The translations under genes were made by a program, and so were the position numbers. This document shows positions 33,614-43,648 of a DNA stretch of 64,000 bases, in pieces. Source of the stretch: Rozella allomycis CSF55 (Eukaryota > Rozellomycota); NCBI GenBank assembly GCA_000442015.1, contig KE561154.1, forward strand, positions 1-64,000. Reading direction: 5' to 3'. Each line of letters begins with the position of its first letter. Within the stretch, counting starts at the first letter, position 1. The notes below the pieces were generated by a model. It ran no database searches and had not been told where the DNA came from. It saw only the letters and a list, made by a program, of their open reading frames with translations.

Positions 33614-36501
33614 ATGGACATTGAAAAACTTTTAAATGCAGGACGAAAGCTCCCACTTTCTGTTTATGAAAAAAAATTATATCCACGTTTTGAATCGTGT
33701 AAAACAGATGCCGACTATAAGGATTTTTTTAGCACACTGCAAAAGGTCATGGTGACACAAAGACCTTTTGTTTTGGAGTCATGGTGTGAATTTTTGTCAA
33801 AAGTTATTTGTGATCATGATAAATATTCTGAAGATCTAATAAAGTATCATCTTAGAAGAATAGTTCCAGATTTTCCTGACCGGAAGGTAATAATTTGTTG
33901 GATTTGAGAGGAGATATTTGAAAGCTTTATTGATCATATTTTGGCAGCGTTGGCTAAAAAGAAGAATGTTTTGTGCGAGAAAAGTGTTAGGAGTTTGATA
34001 ACAACATGTCTATTTCCAAAAGAACACATGTCTGATTTTGAATCAATTTTACCAAAAGTTGAAGATCTGCAAGGAATATCTAGTTTGAATTTTTCTGCGA
34101 ATAAGACATATCAAACTCGCTTAATTGAGAAACTTGACTCCTTAGATATATCAAGTCTTGTCGTAGAAATATTCGACTCATTTTGTTCACAAACCGAATC
34201 TATTGAGTTGTGTATAAAGTTCTTTGCAATAGTTTACGTTAAACTGTTGAATAATAAATCTAAAACCACTTTTCAATATTTGCATGGACTGTTGATGATT
34301 TTGGAACGAAAACAAGTTCATAGAAAGCATATTGAAATATTTGAACAAATTTGGAATGATGTTAAACCCTTGATGCATGAATTTAAAGCGATAAGTTCCA
34401 ATGTATTGCCTTTGATTATTAAAATACATCCAGCGATAGCAAACGATTGCTTGGAAGAACTAATTGAATATTCTATTACAAATTCACAAGATTTGTTTAA
34501 AAGTCTAGTTGAGGCTTATTCTTCTTCTAGAAAATTTGATGAGTTTCTTCTAGTTTTGATGCCAATTGCCAATTCATGGGATTGTGAATTTCCTAGTTTT
34601 GTATTTTCATTGTAAGAATATTTTGACTACTGTTATATAGGATTGGACACGTCATTAGTGAAATGAATCTTCAAATGTTCAATTTAGTTTACAAGGCGTT
34701 GAAAACGTTTCTTCCAGAGCCAAGTGCAAAAAGATTAGATTTTGAGATCCACATAAATCTAATGAAAGTGTTTTATATTCTTATTTGTAGAAATCGTTTT
34801 TCTAATGAAATTGAATCGTTAGACGAACAAATTGTGTTTCTATTGAATTATAAAATGAATGAAAGATCTTTGTATTATTTAAAGCTTGTTGCTATAATTA
34901 TTGTTAAAAGAATGAGAAGGTGGAATTTGTTGAAAAAGTTTTGTAAGATTCCAGGTGATGATATTGCGACTCTTGAATTGAAGTTTTTACGATCTGTTAA
35001 AAAAGATAAAATAAATAAGTGGGTAAAAAAGTGTGGCAATAAAAGAGATTTGATTTTGATGTTTCTGAAATATCCAAAATATTTCCAGGGTATTGAAGTT
35101 CCTTTAGATGATCAAAATCTATTAAACAATTTAAATCACAGCCAAGTTTATGAAGTTAAATTATTTAATCCTCAAACATTAAATTTTGTTATCTCAACAA
35201 ATCCAGAATTCATTTTCTATTTTCCAAAGGAAATTATTTTAGAACATGTTGAACAAATAGAAAATTCATTGGAATCAATTTCTGAAGATAAAAAATGGAA
35301 AATATTATCAAATCTTTTATTAATTTGCCCTGAAATTTGTAAAAGTCTTCGCTTATCTAAAATTCTCAATTCAAGAGAATTTTCTGATTTTTGGTTTGAT
35401 GTTTTAAAATCATTTATAAGCTTTAGAGCTCATTCAGTTCCAAAATCTGATAGGAAACAATTAAATTTGACAATTAGAGATTGGATTGAAAATGAATCCA
35501 TTCAACATCTAGTCTCAATCATCAAATTAGATTTACAACATGGAATTGGTCTAGAATATCCTTCTAATGTAAATGAATTGATGAAAAATAGAGAAATTTA
35601 TTTTCTTTTAAAATTGCTACGAGGCGCAGGTAATCTTTTTTCATTTTCACAATCTTTAGATTTATCTATCTTAATTGACGAATTCAAATGTGAAGAATTT
35701 TTCATACCTTGTGTTTGTATTCATTTATGTCAAAGATTATCGCTTGAACAAAATTTTCAATTCATGAACATTTTAGCATTAGAAAAGAATTCTCCAATTG
35801 AATTGTTTAAACATTTTGTTATTCGATCAATTTATCCAAATGAAATCTTTAAATTTGTTTTTGAAAAAGCTATCATTCAAAATGCAAAGGAATTTCTTCC
35901 TTTTGTTGATTGTTTTGATAAAGTTAATCTCAATCTAGACCCTGGTGACTTTGATTTGAATCATCTTTTAAACTCCAATCTCAACGTTAAACAACTTTTA
36001 TTGTTTCTTCAGCATTTCATCCATTTCTCAGAAAAGATTGAAAGTTGTTTAAAAGTCTTATTCCACGCTACTCTTGCCAATGAATTGTGCAACAAGGACA
36101 AGGAAAATATCATCATGTTAACCTTTAGACTTACAAAAGCTACGACAAACTTTAAGTCTACTGCATCCCTCTTTATCGAACTTTTTGTCTCGCTTTTACC
36201 GCTTTGCTTTGGCTCCGATGATGCTGCTAGCTTATTCAGAAGGTTAATGGATTTTGTTTCACAATTGAAAATATTTCCTCACAAGCTTTTATTACCAATT
36301 CTTGATTCTTATTTATCTCAGGTACTTCATTTTAAAATTAATTCTCCATTTCTGGAAGAGGCAATGTACCACGTTTTAAAGGTTATACCTTCGGATGACG
36401 CAAATTCTCTACTGATGACAGTTTCTGCTCCCAAAAAGGCTTTAATGAAACAGTTAAACACAAACTATGAAGAAAAGTTTAAATTTAAAGGCAAATATTA
36501 A
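33614..36501 (+). CDS. large helical-repeat protein, possibly Urb2/Npa2-like
   Basis: Three exons, about 944 residues, rich in leucine, isoleucine and lysine with regular helical periodicity and no zinc finger, kinase or membrane segment. The C-terminal end (PKKALMKQLNTNYEEKFKFKGKY) recalls the 'xxLYxxYxKFxKFKG' ending of Urb2/Npa2 ribosome-biogenesis proteins, and the size is compatible. The match is weak and I would not insist on it. The first intron starts at 33887 and may end at 33910 (24 nt) or 33913 (27 nt), both in frame. The second is 34612-34640 (29 nt). Confidence 0.5.
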
Positions 36502-37723
36502 TAAAGAAGGTTTTTTATATATTGTTTTTTTAAGTGGCTCAGCAGGTAATAATGCACCACTACCACGCCCAAAAGAGGAAAAACAGGATTTTGCACATTT
36601 TGTCCGCTCTTTTGGTCTGATATGTGTTTTATGCATTGTTCTTTATTTTACTCGAAGCACTACGTACACAGAGTCCCTGTACAAGGCGCTACCAGTAGAA
36701 CCGCTCAAATTCGATCCTGACATTCCCGCCCTTGCTTTTCTTCTCATGGCACACAACAAAGTCACGCTAGATGGTCTCCTAATCTCTCTAAGTAATATCT
36801 ATTCCACCAAACACTTGTACGTTTTTCATTTAGACGCGAAAATCCCAGAAGAAGACGTTGAAGAATTTATGGGAAGCTTAAATATTGTAACCAAAGCATA
36901 CAATGACAATATCATTTTCGCTCCTAGAATAAATGTCACGTGGGCTACATTCTCAATCATCGAGGCAGAACTAAACATGCTACATGCAGCGTATTCATGG
37001 AGCACAGATAAATCACAAAAAGAAAAATGGCAGCATGCAATTTTACTTTGTGGAAGCACAATTCCCGTCCACTCTCTCAGATACATTGAACAAAAGTTCA
37101 AATTTTTTGGTCCAGATCCTAACATTGTTTTTGACTCTCATGGCTTTGAAAAATCGTGTAAATATGATGAGAAACCAAATCACATTTGTAAAAGAACCTT
37201 TGCTCGTTGCGCAAATCCGGAATGCACTTCAATGATTCATTCGTACAATGGCGGTGTTATTTACAAAGGCCCCCAATGGGTGGTTCTAAGTAGAAATTTT
37301 GTAGAATTTATGTATACGGAAGGAAATGAATATTTTCGTGGCTGGGAAACCTATTTTAAAGAAAAAACTCCAATTCACAATTTTGCGGACGAATCCTTTT
37401 TCCAAACCCTTGTAATGAACTCCAGATTTAAAGACACGGCAAGGATTGGGGACATGCCACATAACGCAACTGATAAAGTTAAATTCATTGATTATTATCT
37501 CTATAAGAAATGGGATGTCAAGAATTGCAAAACAAACCCGAAAATTTACACGGGTGATGATGTTAGATATTTTGGTTCTCCTTGTGAAATTGGGCTTGAT
37601 GATTGGTCAGATTCATGGCTGAATTTCATGTTCCTCCGTAAAGTGGTCACAGGCAAGGATGCAGGCTTGGTTAGTATGATCGCGCATAATATATGGAATG
37701 TAGAAATGGGTCTTCGGTATTAA
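36467..37723 (+). CDS. type II membrane GT14 (Core-2/I-branching, xylosyltransferase-like) glycosyltransferase
   Basis: Up to 418 residues: short cytoplasmic tail, one membrane anchor (FVRSFGLICVLCIVLYF), then a lumenal GT14 domain with LAFLLMAHNK, VFHLDAK, WATFSIIEAELNML, HAILLCGSTIPV, GPQWVVLSRNFVEF and ADESFFQTLVMNS (the conserved D-E-x-F-F motif). GT14 enzymes transfer GlcNAc or xylose in the Golgi. The only in-frame ATG before the anchor (36467) lies inside the end of the preceding gene, a 35-bp overlap. The true start may differ or use an intron I could not resolve. Confidence 0.75.
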   Translation: MKKSLNLKANINKEGFLYIVFLSGSAGNNAPLPRPKEEKQDFAHFVRSFGLICVLCIVLYFTRSTTYTESLYKALPVEPLKFDPDIPALAFLLMAHNKVTLDGLLISLSNIYSTKHLYVFHLDAKIPEEDVEEFMGSLNIVTKAYNDNIIFAPRINVTWATFSIIEAELNMLHAAYSWSTDKSQKEKWQHAILLCGSTIPVHSLRYIEQKFKFFGPDPNIVFDSHGFEKSCKYDEKPNHICKRTFARCANPECTSMIHSYNGGVIYKGPQWVVLSRNFVEFMYTEGNEYFRGWETYFKEKTPIHNFADESFFQTLVMNSRFKDTARIGDMPHNATDKVKFIDYYLYKKWDVKNCKTNPKIYTGDDVRYFGSPCEIGLDDWSDSWLNFMFLRKVVTGKDAGLVSMIAHNIWNVEMGLRY

Positions 37724-37830
37724 TTGAAATGTAAATATTAAATAAATATTTATTTATGAAATTTTTTCAAAGTCTCTACTTCTAGACAAGTCAAATGTTT
37801 CTATTTTGATATCAATTTTGGCGCCAAATT

Positions 37831-39747
37831 ATGAACTCCGCTTCCCCTTCAATTCTGACCTCTAAAAAGGTATCCGAAAAAGATCTTCGCGAATATTTAA
37901 AGTTATGCAAAAAGGAAGCAAAGAATTATCGTGAACAGATATATCAAATCAGATCCGAAAAGGAAAAGAATGAATACATTAGGTTAAGCTCAGAAGGAAC
38001 ACCAAATGTGCGCAAAATAAAATCATTACCTACAGTCGCATCAAAATATTTAGCGGCTTCACCATCTCCACGAAGTCACTCCAGTCCTGTTCTCAAAGTC
38101 ACACCTACGAAAACAAGCATCAGTAGAGAAAAAATTGGAAAGAATATCCAAGAAAGAATCAAAAGTACAGAGAAAATATATAAAGCGAAAAGCCCGACTT
38201 CATGTCAATCATCTTTTGCGAAAATTGCAGAGATGAATAATAAAGAGGAGAAAGATGAATTCAATATGTTGCAAGAAAGAAGAAAATCATTTCAAAATGT
38301 AAATGAGGACAAATCAGTTCAATCAAATGGAGGAAACGCATTCCATTGTTCCATTTCTCCTATTCAAAATCAAGATCATAAAATGGAAACTTTCCAGGCA
38401 TCATTTTTTGAAAGCGTCTGTGGAAATGAAGATATTAAAGAACAAACAATCACATTTTTTGAATCGGAAAGCACTTCACCTGAACCACAAAATGACCCAC
38501 CAAATCCTGAAACTTGTAGCAACAAGAAAGAGTCTATTTTGAAACCAGACCGGCCAATGGAGGAGACAGATTTAATTGAAAGAGTTAATTTTCTTGAAGA
38601 GTCAATGAAAAAAAGCCATATTGTATTACAGAAACTACAGCAAGAAAACGAAAATCTAAAAAGATCAAAAGACGGGAATAACTTTCAAAGTTCAAATACC
38701 AATATTAAAGAAAAAGAAGAATACAAAGAAACTATAAAAAAGATTCAAAATGAAAATAGCCTTTTGCATTTCAAGGAAAAACAATTGCACGGAACTATGG
38801 AACAACTAGAGATCGAGAATGAAATTTTGCGGCAAAAGCTAGATGCTATAAATAGTATTCAAGAATTCCAACAAAGCATAGATAGGAATGATAATCGCAT
38901 TGAAGTGTCTTTCTATGAATCGCCCAACACGTTACCCATGGAAACAAATTTACAAACATCAACCCCTTTGAAGACGCAAGAACATCAATCAGTTAATGAA
39001 AATGACTTGATGAATTTGTTAAACGTTTTAAATAAGAATACAGAGCCTGAAATCTCTCAAGCTGAGACCGGGTTTGCAATTGCGGCGACAAGAAAATCAA
39101 AGCCCAGAAAACATAAGGTCAAAGAAAACTTGGAAGAATCTCTGATATCGGTTATGAAAATTGAAATAGAAAAATTCATTAAGCACAAATCCGATCTAGA
39201 AAATCAAATTAGTAGGCATTTAGAGGCTCGAGAATCACAGGAAAGGTACTTTGAAGAAGTATTAAAGTCGATAAAGGAGGAAAACATCTCCATGAAAAGG
39301 AAAAATGCAGATTTAAAAGATACTTTACAGAATTATGATATTCAATTTGGCGCAATCAAAAGATGTCCTGTCGCACCGACTGACGCTCCTCGTGACTTCC
39401 TATCAGAATATTCAAATTTAAAATTTAAATATGATGAATTAGAAAAGAAACAACTTGAAACTACTTTTGAGCTTAACAATCTTAAAATCTCACACTCTAC
39501 GCTTCAAAAAGAAAAAAATGATCTTGATGCAAGAATCGATGAAGTAGAAAATGATCAGAGAACAACCCAAAAAGAATTAAATGAATCGCTGGCACTTAAC
39601 GATAAATTAAAATTGGAATTAGCTGAATCAAGGGCATCGCAACAACAGCTACGGCGAAAATTGGACACATCCATTCAAACCAACAGTGCGCTAGAAAAAT
39701 GCATAAAACGAATAGAAAAATGTTACACAACAGTTTTTACTCAATAA
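37831..39747 (+). CDS. long coiled-coil protein of unknown family
   Basis: A 638-residue single-exon gene. A helical N-terminus (EKDLREYLKLCKKEAKNYRE) is followed by a Ser/Pro-rich disordered stretch (residues 60-240), then coiled coil from about 250 to the end, broken near 400-450 by a basic KSKPRKHKVKEN patch and near 520 by a Pro-rich hinge. The plan is that of centrosomal or spindle proteins, and the gene lies in a window rich in such genes, but no family is recognised. Confidence 0.7.
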   Translation: MNSASPSILTSKKVSEKDLREYLKLCKKEAKNYREQIYQIRSEKEKNEYIRLSSEGTPNVRKIKSLPTVASKYLAASPSPRSHSSPVLKVTPTKTSISREKIGKNIQERIKSTEKIYKAKSPTSCQSSFAKIAEMNNKEEKDEFNMLQERRKSFQNVNEDKSVQSNGGNAFHCSISPIQNQDHKMETFQASFFESVCGNEDIKEQTITFFESESTSPEPQNDPPNPETCSNKKESILKPDRPMEETDLIERVNFLEESMKKSHIVLQKLQQENENLKRSKDGNNFQSSNTNIKEKEEYKETIKKIQNENSLLHFKEKQLHGTMEQLEIENEILRQKLDAINSIQEFQQSIDRNDNRIEVSFYESPNTLPMETNLQTSTPLKTQEHQSVNENDLMNLLNVLNKNTEPEISQAETGFAIAATRKSKPRKHKVKENLEESLISVMKIEIEKFIKHKSDLENQISRHLEARESQERYFEEVLKSIKEENISMKRKNADLKDTLQNYDIQFGAIKRCPVAPTDAPRDFLSEYSNLKFKYDELEKKQLETTFELNNLKISHSTLQKEKNDLDARIDEVENDQRTTQKELNESLALNDKLKLELAESRASQQQLRRKLDTSIQTNSALEKCIKRIEKCYTTVFTQ

Positions 39748-39763
39748 ATCATCTACTTTGTTT

Positions 39764-40172
39764 TTATGAATCGTCAGCTTTCTTTGTAAATACTACCAAA
39801 ATAACAGAGTCTCCACGTAAAAACATTTTGCTAATATATCTGTCGCGATTAACAGGTTTTGCTCTTTTCTTTCCTGCACCTGTCTTTGGGTTTTCAGTCC
39901 ACATCTAAGATTCTAGCCGAGATTTAAATTTACCTCCTTGACATGCTCAAGTACCATGTTGCAATGGCGATCAAAAGCTTTTACGCGAGCTAAAAGTTTC
40001 CTGTTGTTTCTGCAGCTTATAAGAACCTGGTTGTGAGTTTTTACGGCGTGGGTAAGCGCTGCTAAAGGTCCAGTTTGGAATTCCTCTTCCTCAAGAGCCT
40101 TCAACTCTTCTGGAGTCATTTCTGATTTATACTTGGGGCTATATTAAGACAAAATAAATAAGTGTACGGCAT
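39764..40172 (-). CDS. SNRPD2: small nuclear ribonucleoprotein Sm D2
   Basis: Three exons, 116 residues. A 5-nt coding first exon (ATGCC) precedes the 29-nt intron 40139-40167. Sm1 motif: [21 protein letters not shown]; Sm2 motif: [17 protein letters not shown]; between them the D2-specific [16 protein letters not shown], intact only after removing intron 39905-39933 (29 nt). SmD2 is a core of the spliceosomal heptameric ring. It is convergent with the coiled-coil gene (16 bp apart) and divergent from the UPF0014 permease (53 bp). Confidence 0.95.
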
Positions 40173-40225
40173 GTTGAAAATTAGACGCTTGTAAATTTCC
40201 AACCGAAAATTTTGACCAAACCATT

Positions 40226-41195
40226 ATGGAAGTTTTACTAACTTGGTGGAATGATGCGTATGGATTTCTGCTGGTATTCATCTCAAGTAATAAATGTTTT
40301 TAAAAATAAAATGTGATCCTGAGCATATGTTTAGATCTCAAGTTGTCGTCAAAACTTTTGGTCTCTTCTATAAGATGTGTTACACAGCTAACTATAATGG
40401 CGATAATCCTTAGGCCCATATTTCTAGAAAAGAATCCTGTTTATGTTTTTCTTGTATCTGGTATCTCGCATGTTAATGTAATAAAGGGGTCATGACTCTG
40501 TCGGGATCTATTGAAGTTGCACTATTGAAAAGCAAGTTTACCTATCCAGGAATCTTTTGGGTTTGTTTAACGTCACTTATAATCACAAATTTTTGTCTTG
40601 CTATTCTTGGTACAGGCTGCATAATGGGAGTACAGCCGTTTTATGATGCTCAACACTTCATTCCAACTTTTGGCATGTTAGTTGGAAATTCAACATCCGC
40701 TGTTGCTATATCGCTGAGTTTATTAATGAAGCAATTAATAAGTGAAAAAGAAAAGATAGAAATGTCGCTCGCATTTGGTGCTACACGTTGGGAAGCAGGT
40801 ACAAACACCTTTTTGATTTTTAAAAAGCATATCCATATATTGTTGAAGCCATAAAGATAGGGATGCTACCAACATTAAATGCAATGAGTGTTCAAGGATT
40901 AGTGACAATTCCAGGTACTGACGTTGGCTCACTTAAATAGGAATGGTAATCAATTGATATTTATTTTGAGAAGATGACTGGTCAAATTCTTGGTGGGGTG
41001 GATCCTCTCGACGCTGTAAAGTACCAGCATGTAATTATGTTCCTCATCGGTTCATCCACGACCTTGTGCTCTGTGTTTTGCTGCTTTGCAACTTATTACA
41101 TTCTTTTTGACAAACAAACACATCGATTAAATTATCACAAGCTGCAAAAACAAACGAGTTTCTCATTAAGCACCATTACAAAGAAGTCTAATTAA
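40226..41195 (+). CDS. UPF0014/FetB-ALS3-type ABC transporter membrane protein
   Basis: Six exons, 270 residues, multi-pass. Conserved features: SSIRCVTQLTIMAII, SIEVALLKSKFTYPG, SLAFGATRWEA, MLPTLNAMSVQGLVTIPG, then MTGQILGGVDPLDAVKYQ. The family motif PGMMTGQILGG can only be built with a 5-nt exon (40941-40945, GAATG) between introns 40915-40940 and 40946-40973. Other introns are 40461-40486 and 40799-40827. The first intron is uncertain: 40287-40334 (48 nt) keeps the frame but shortens helix 1. Relatives export metals (bacterial FetB) or affect aluminium tolerance (plant ALS3/STAR2); the substrate here is unknown. Confidence 0.8.
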
Positions 41196-41220
41196 ACATT
41201 TATTGTATTTAATATTTTAA

Positions 41221-42615
41221 TTATAATATTATTATATTGCTTGTAGCATCATCATTATCGTAATTGGTCATTGTAGCGATCCGTAAAGCAGACATTTTGC
41301 AGCGTGCAGCGGAAAACCACCGGAATAATTCCAACAGTGGCACTTTGGCGCTTTTCTTTGCTATTGTACTGATCATAGAGTAAAATTCAATAATAGATTC
41401 AAATTTCTCTTTACAAATCCCATCTATCAGAAAAGTATCGGAATCTAAATGAAGGGCGAAAACCGCTGGCTTTCTCAGCCCGCAAACACTACATTTGTCT
41501 TTATTATCTGTCTTTTCCACTGAAATCGAGCACAGATGCCTTGATAAGCAATTCAGTAACTTCTTTTTAGATAATGCTTTGAAGGAATAAGCTAAAAGTG
41601 GCTCTATTTCATCGTTTATTATCTTCTTTAGCAACGTAGATTGCTGCACAGTATTCGATACCGGAGTCATAGAATTAATGGTCTCACTTGAAGGCGTCGA
41701 TTTCAGTTGAGATTTAGATGAATTGTAATTTGCTTCCTTTAAAAAACTTTTGAATTCACTCAGAGCTGTACTATCTACATAAGTAACGATTCTTTCTTCA
41801 TTAGAAGGCTCAATAGATTCCCTTTTAACAAAATCAACTTTTTCATTGGAGTCGGGCTTTAATGAAGTCCATTTCAAACTACTGTGTCTCTTCAGCTTCA
41901 TTTCCAATGCGCCCAGTTTCTTTCTCATTTTGTACAGTTCACTTTCACGTTCGCCAAACAATATCATAGATTCTTCTAGTTTTCCAGAAAGCAATAAATT
42001 AGTTTTCGTAACATTATCTCTCAATTTCGCTTCCTCCGCCACCATCCGGTTTGCCTGATCGAACAGAGTTGCTGTTAATTCTTCCATTTCCTTTTCCAAA
42101 ATCTCCTTGTCTATAGTAACTTTCTCCAGCTGTTTAGCTTCACTATGATATCTCGTGGAAAGCTCATTGTATTTATCTTTCATCTTGTGGAATGCATCAG
42201 TTCGTTCTTTTATAACGTTAACATAAACTTGGCATCTTTCGCATTCAGTCGGCAAGGTGGTATTAGAAAGCGAAGTTATCAAAATTTCACCAGACGTGGA
42301 TGTCGACAGCACGGGCATGGATTTGCATGTCTGTAGCGGAACATGCGGCTGACCAGCTTCCAAATCATTTTCACCCAAATGTAGAAAATTGGGCTCTTCT
42401 TGCTGTTTGGTATCTGTTGTCAATGAGGATTCCAAATACTGAATCGCAAATTTTATGTATTCCAAATTGCGCACCTGATCCTCGCCATCCAAATTGGATT
42501 CAAGCCTTTTCAAAAAATGTATACCAGTTTTTATACTGAATTCTAGTCTCGTTGCTTTCACCCGAAGATCATGTACTAGCTTATCCGATTCCGATTCCAC
42601 ACCAAGGTCCGGCAT
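41221..42615 (-). CDS. Sec2/Rabin8-type Rab guanine-nucleotide exchange factor
   Basis: A 464-residue single-exon gene started at the first true ATG (42613-42615). Residues about 150-250 form the Sec2 coiled-coil GEF domain, with the signature EKEMEELTATLFDQANRMVAEEA. The C-terminal third has CSVCGLRKPAVFALHL and a helical end containing FRWFSAARCKMSALR. Sec2/Rabin8 activates Sec4/Rab8 on secretory vesicles; Rabin8 also serves ciliary membrane traffic in flagellated cells. Its stop is 25 bp from that of the convergent permease. Confidence 0.82.
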   Translation of the reverse strand: MPDLGVESESDKLVHDLRVKATRLEFSIKTGIHFLKRLESNLDGEDQVRNLEYIKFAIQYLESSLTTDTKQQEEPNFLHLGENDLEAGQPHVPLQTCKSMPVLSTSTSGEILITSLSNTTLPTECERCQVYVNVIKERTDAFHKMKDKYNELSTRYHSEAKQLEKVTIDKEILEKEMEELTATLFDQANRMVAEEAKLRDNVTKTNLLLSGKLEESMILFGERESELYKMRKKLGALEMKLKRHSSLKWTSLKPDSNEKVDFVKRESIEPSNEERIVTYVDSTALSEFKSFLKEANYNSSKSQLKSTPSSETINSMTPVSNTVQQSTLLKKIINDEIEPLLAYSFKALSKKKLLNCLSRHLCSISVEKTDNKDKCSVCGLRKPAVFALHLDSDTFLIDGICKEKFESIIEFYSMISTIAKKSAKVPLLELFRWFSAARCKMSALRIATMTNYDNDDATSNIIIL

Positions 42616-42781
42616 GGCAACCAAACCAAATTCCAAAGATACCTTGCCCCCAATGCATAAAATTGGACATATAAATGAATCCAAAATAAAGTTATAACCC
42701 ACTAACTGCCAGTCATTCTTGTATTATATTTTGTTATTCGTATTTTTCAAAAATCTACAGCCTCCCACAAATACTTTTAAA

Positions 42782-43517
42782 ATGCGCGAAACGAATACAA
42801 AATCATCAACTCCTCTCCAAACGATATCCAAAGCCGACTCTGTCTTACCTGGCAACCAGCCTGTGATGGACCGGTATCTTGACAAGATGTCTATGAGCTC
42901 TATAAATTTCAAAGAGGGGCTAGAAAACATACCTGGACTTTCCAGCAACATGGTAGGTTAATTTTATTTCACTCTTTTTGTCGTGCGCCGCGGACGCATT
43001 CTATTGGTTGAAAATTTTAATGACGGTAGGTGTTGATGCAGAGTGCTGGGAGCGGCCATGTGCTTGATATGGTAAGATGGTGTTTGGTTGGAGATAGAAT
43101 TCGATTGTAGCGTTTAGGGATATAATGATGCAGCGGGTTGCGTTGCCAGCGACTGTGGTGGAGGAGGAGCCGATGTATGTGAATGCGAAACAGTATCAGA
43201 GGATTTTGAAGAGGCGGATAGCGAGAGCGAAATATGAGGCGGCGAGGAAGAAGAGTATGGAGAAAAAGGTAAGGGGATGAGGTTGGTGGGATGATAGCCG
43301 TATTTGCATGAGAGTAGACATAAGCATGCTATGCGAAGATTGCGAGGTATTTTGGGTGATTATGGTAAGAGTAGGACCAGGAGGAAGATTTTTGACTGCA
43401 GCTGAAATAGCCGAAATGAAAAAGAAGGAAAAGGAGCAGAGTGAAGCAGGTGGGAACCAAAATAGAGAGGCACAAGGACAAGAGAATAGTTCTGAAAGAG
43501 GGAGAAAGCAACAATGA
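42782..43517 (+). CDS. NF-YA/HAP2 CCAAT-binding factor subunit
   Basis: Five exons, 187 residues in my model. The core reads YVNAKQYQRILKRRIARAKYE (subunit interaction) and, across the 29-nt intron 43269-43297, [22 protein letters not shown] (DNA binding), an unmistakable HAP2. Intron 43347-43374 is 28 nt. Upstream exons are less certain: 42782-42952, 43042-43071 and from 43098 join in frame across introns of 89 and 26 nt. The 89-nt intron is the longest in the window and contains ATTGG near 43003. Alternatively the core gene starts at the ATG at 43125 and the 5' ORF is separate. Confidence 0.82.
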
Positions 43518-43648
43518 CGTAATTAGAGGGTTCAAAGGAATGGTCAACTAACGAGAAGCGATATATTAAAATAAAACAATTTTATCAAATATATATTTTA
43601 AAATATTTTCAACTAGATTATTCAACTAGATTATTCAAAAAGATTTTT

